62,025 bases of DNA, from assembly GCA_903858115.1 (NCBI GenBank), contig CAIOHR010000133.1, positions 1 through 62,025 of the forward strand, in the 5' to 3' direction. Both the position numbers and the translations under genes were made by a program. The notes under the pieces are model-generated. The model was not told the origin of the DNA and made no database searches. It saw only the letters and a list, made by a program, of their open reading frames with translations. This DNA comes from an uncultured Pirellula sp. (GTDB lineage: Bacteria; Planctomycetota; Planctomycetia; Pirellulales; Pirellulaceae). Of the stretch, positions 61,373 to 62,025 are shown one piece after another (within the stretch, counting starts at the first letter, position 1; each line of letters opens with the position of its first letter).

Positions 61373-62025
61373 ATGCAAGTTTCGACAAAGATAAGAACAA
61401 ACCGCTGCACCGGTGCTACCACGGTCGAGATGGCTATTTCGATGGTCATTCTCATCATGGTGACATTCGCGTGTTTTGAGTTCTTCCGCGCCAGCATGTT
61501 GAAGCAGTATGCTGAAAACGTATCTTACGAAGCTGCAAGAAATGTCATTGTGCCAGGTGGTTCCGCCGCTGAAGCTAAGGCCGCGGCGAATCACTTGCTC
61601 AACATTCTCGCCATCCAAGGTGCGAAAGTCGAAGTGATTCCAGCCGTGATCACAGATGCAACAACGCAAGTCACGGTAAAAGTTGAAATCCCTTTCGCTG
61701 AAAATCAATGGATCACTCCTTGGTATACAGGCGGAAAGTCAGCGACCTCGGAAACGACATTGCTGACGGAAAGGGTGCCCAATATCTCTATTGGCGCCTC
61801 AACTCCTCCACCGCCACCGCCGCCGCCACCGCCACCACCAAAACCACCAGCTCCGCCGCCACCGCCGCCGGCACCGCCGAAACCACCGGCACCGCCACCA
61901 CCGCCGCCACCGGCACCGGCACCGCCGAAACCACCGGCACCGCCACCACCGGCACCGGCACCGCCGAAACCACCGGCACCGCCACCACCGGCACCGGCAC
62001 CGCCGAAACCACCGGCACCGCCACC
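61373..62025 (+). CDS. TadE-like protein 2 with proline-rich C-terminal tail (partial)
   Basis: This frame begins ATG (MQVSTKIRTNRCTGATTVEM) with AAGGA 9 nt upstream, and runs open to the end of the window, so the 3' end is missing. CTGATTVEMAISMVILIMVT is the TadE helix with its conserved Glu. The domain to about residue 135 is beta-rich. From about residue 146 the sequence is nearly only Pro, Ala and Lys, with a 13-residue (39-bp) unit such as PPKPPAPPPPAPA repeated to the edge. A proline-rich stalk on a pilin-like protein is unusual. It is the third gene of the operon. Confidence 0.88.
   Translation, partial: MQVSTKIRTNRCTGATTVEMAISMVILIMVTFACFEFFRASMLKQYAENVSYEAARNVIVPGGSAAEAKAAANHLLNILAIQGAKVEVIPAVITDATTQVTVKVEIPFAENQWITPWYTGGKSATSETTLLTERVPNISIGASTPPPPPPPPPPPPKPPAPPPPPPAPPKPPAPPPPPPPAPAPPKPPAPPPPAPAPPKPPAPPPPAPAPPKPPAPP
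61805..62025 (+). repeat. Proline-codon tandem repeat (39-bp period)
   Basis: CCG, CCA, GCA and AAA codons make units such as CCGCCGAAACCACCGGCACC with a period of 39 bases, at least three regular copies before the window end and a more irregular start. The reverse strand reads as an artificial Val/Ala frame, which is not a gene. Confidence 0.92.

Noticed and set aside
61788..62024. Minus-strand Val/Ala frame
   Set aside because: It is the reverse reading of the proline-codon repeat and has no start context or protein character.
1..62025. rRNA, tRNA, transposase or integrase genes
   Set aside because: None was recognised on either strand by reading; a covariance or profile search would be needed to exclude a missed tRNA.

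Overview
This window looks like a chromosome segment of a planctomycete (Planctomycetota, probably Pirellulales). That assignment is inference. It rests on the many short dispersed intergenic repeats, single-gene Uma2 and GxxExxY modules, a beta-helix plus LamG secreted protein, TadE-like genes and frequent weak or absent Shine-Dalgarno sites. No rRNA, tRNA, transposase or integrase gene was recognised.

Region 1 (about 0.2-45 kb) is almost entirely on the minus strand and is a surface-polysaccharide locus. In transcription order (right to left) it starts with GDP-fucose synthesis (gmd, and further on fcl). Next come two UDP-GlcNAc 6-dehydrogenase paralogues, a UDP-GlcNAc 2-epimerase (wecB), an O-antigen polymerase/ligase, a CapE-like dehydratase, two related DegT aminotransferases around a hexapeptide acetyltransferase, a GNAT protein, a flippase, several glycosyltransferases and AsnB. 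A WbpG/HisH2/HisF2 amidination set, UDP-ManNAc dehydrogenase (wecC), a two-domain ADH-MocA oxidoreductase, a GT4 and a heparinase-like protein follow. Then comes an acyl module (ACP, AMP-dependent ligase, SDR reductase). The locus ends with a bacillosamine-type block (NeuD-like acyltransferases, LegC-like aminotransferase, FlaA1-like dehydratase, monotopic sugar transferase). Many of these genes overlap by 1-4 nt, which indicates translational coupling. The reading is a glycan that starts on an N-acylated diamino sugar and carries amidinated uronic acids, fucose and a possible hydroxyacyl group.

Region 2 (about 35.4-41.9 kb) interrupts that locus with three nucleotidyltransferase-like genes, three Uma2 PD-(D/E)XK genes and one small ORF. 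They are separated by 7-bp GCTTAGT/GCTTGGT arrays lying just upstream of start codons, plus several longer repeat families.

Region 3 (45-59.4 kb) holds ordinary single genes and one operon: a TraB/GumN-like secreted protein, a TetR-MFP-RND efflux operon with a palindromic operator, a GDPD, a secreted beta-helix/LamG protein, an outer-membrane-type protein, glnS, and a secreted tyrosine-phosphatase-like protein ending in a c-type haem motif. Region 4 (59.8 kb to the end) is a TadE, TadG-like VWA, TadE operon; its last gene runs off the window in a proline-rich tandem repeat.

The most unusual material is the repeats. GxxExxY nuclease-like units are bracketed by inverted repeats. Dispersed intergenic repeats have entered the reading frame of the acyl ligase. 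Two palindromic elements of about 105 bp lie in opposite orientation on either side of a duplicated dehydrogenase gene. Heptamer arrays abut start codons.
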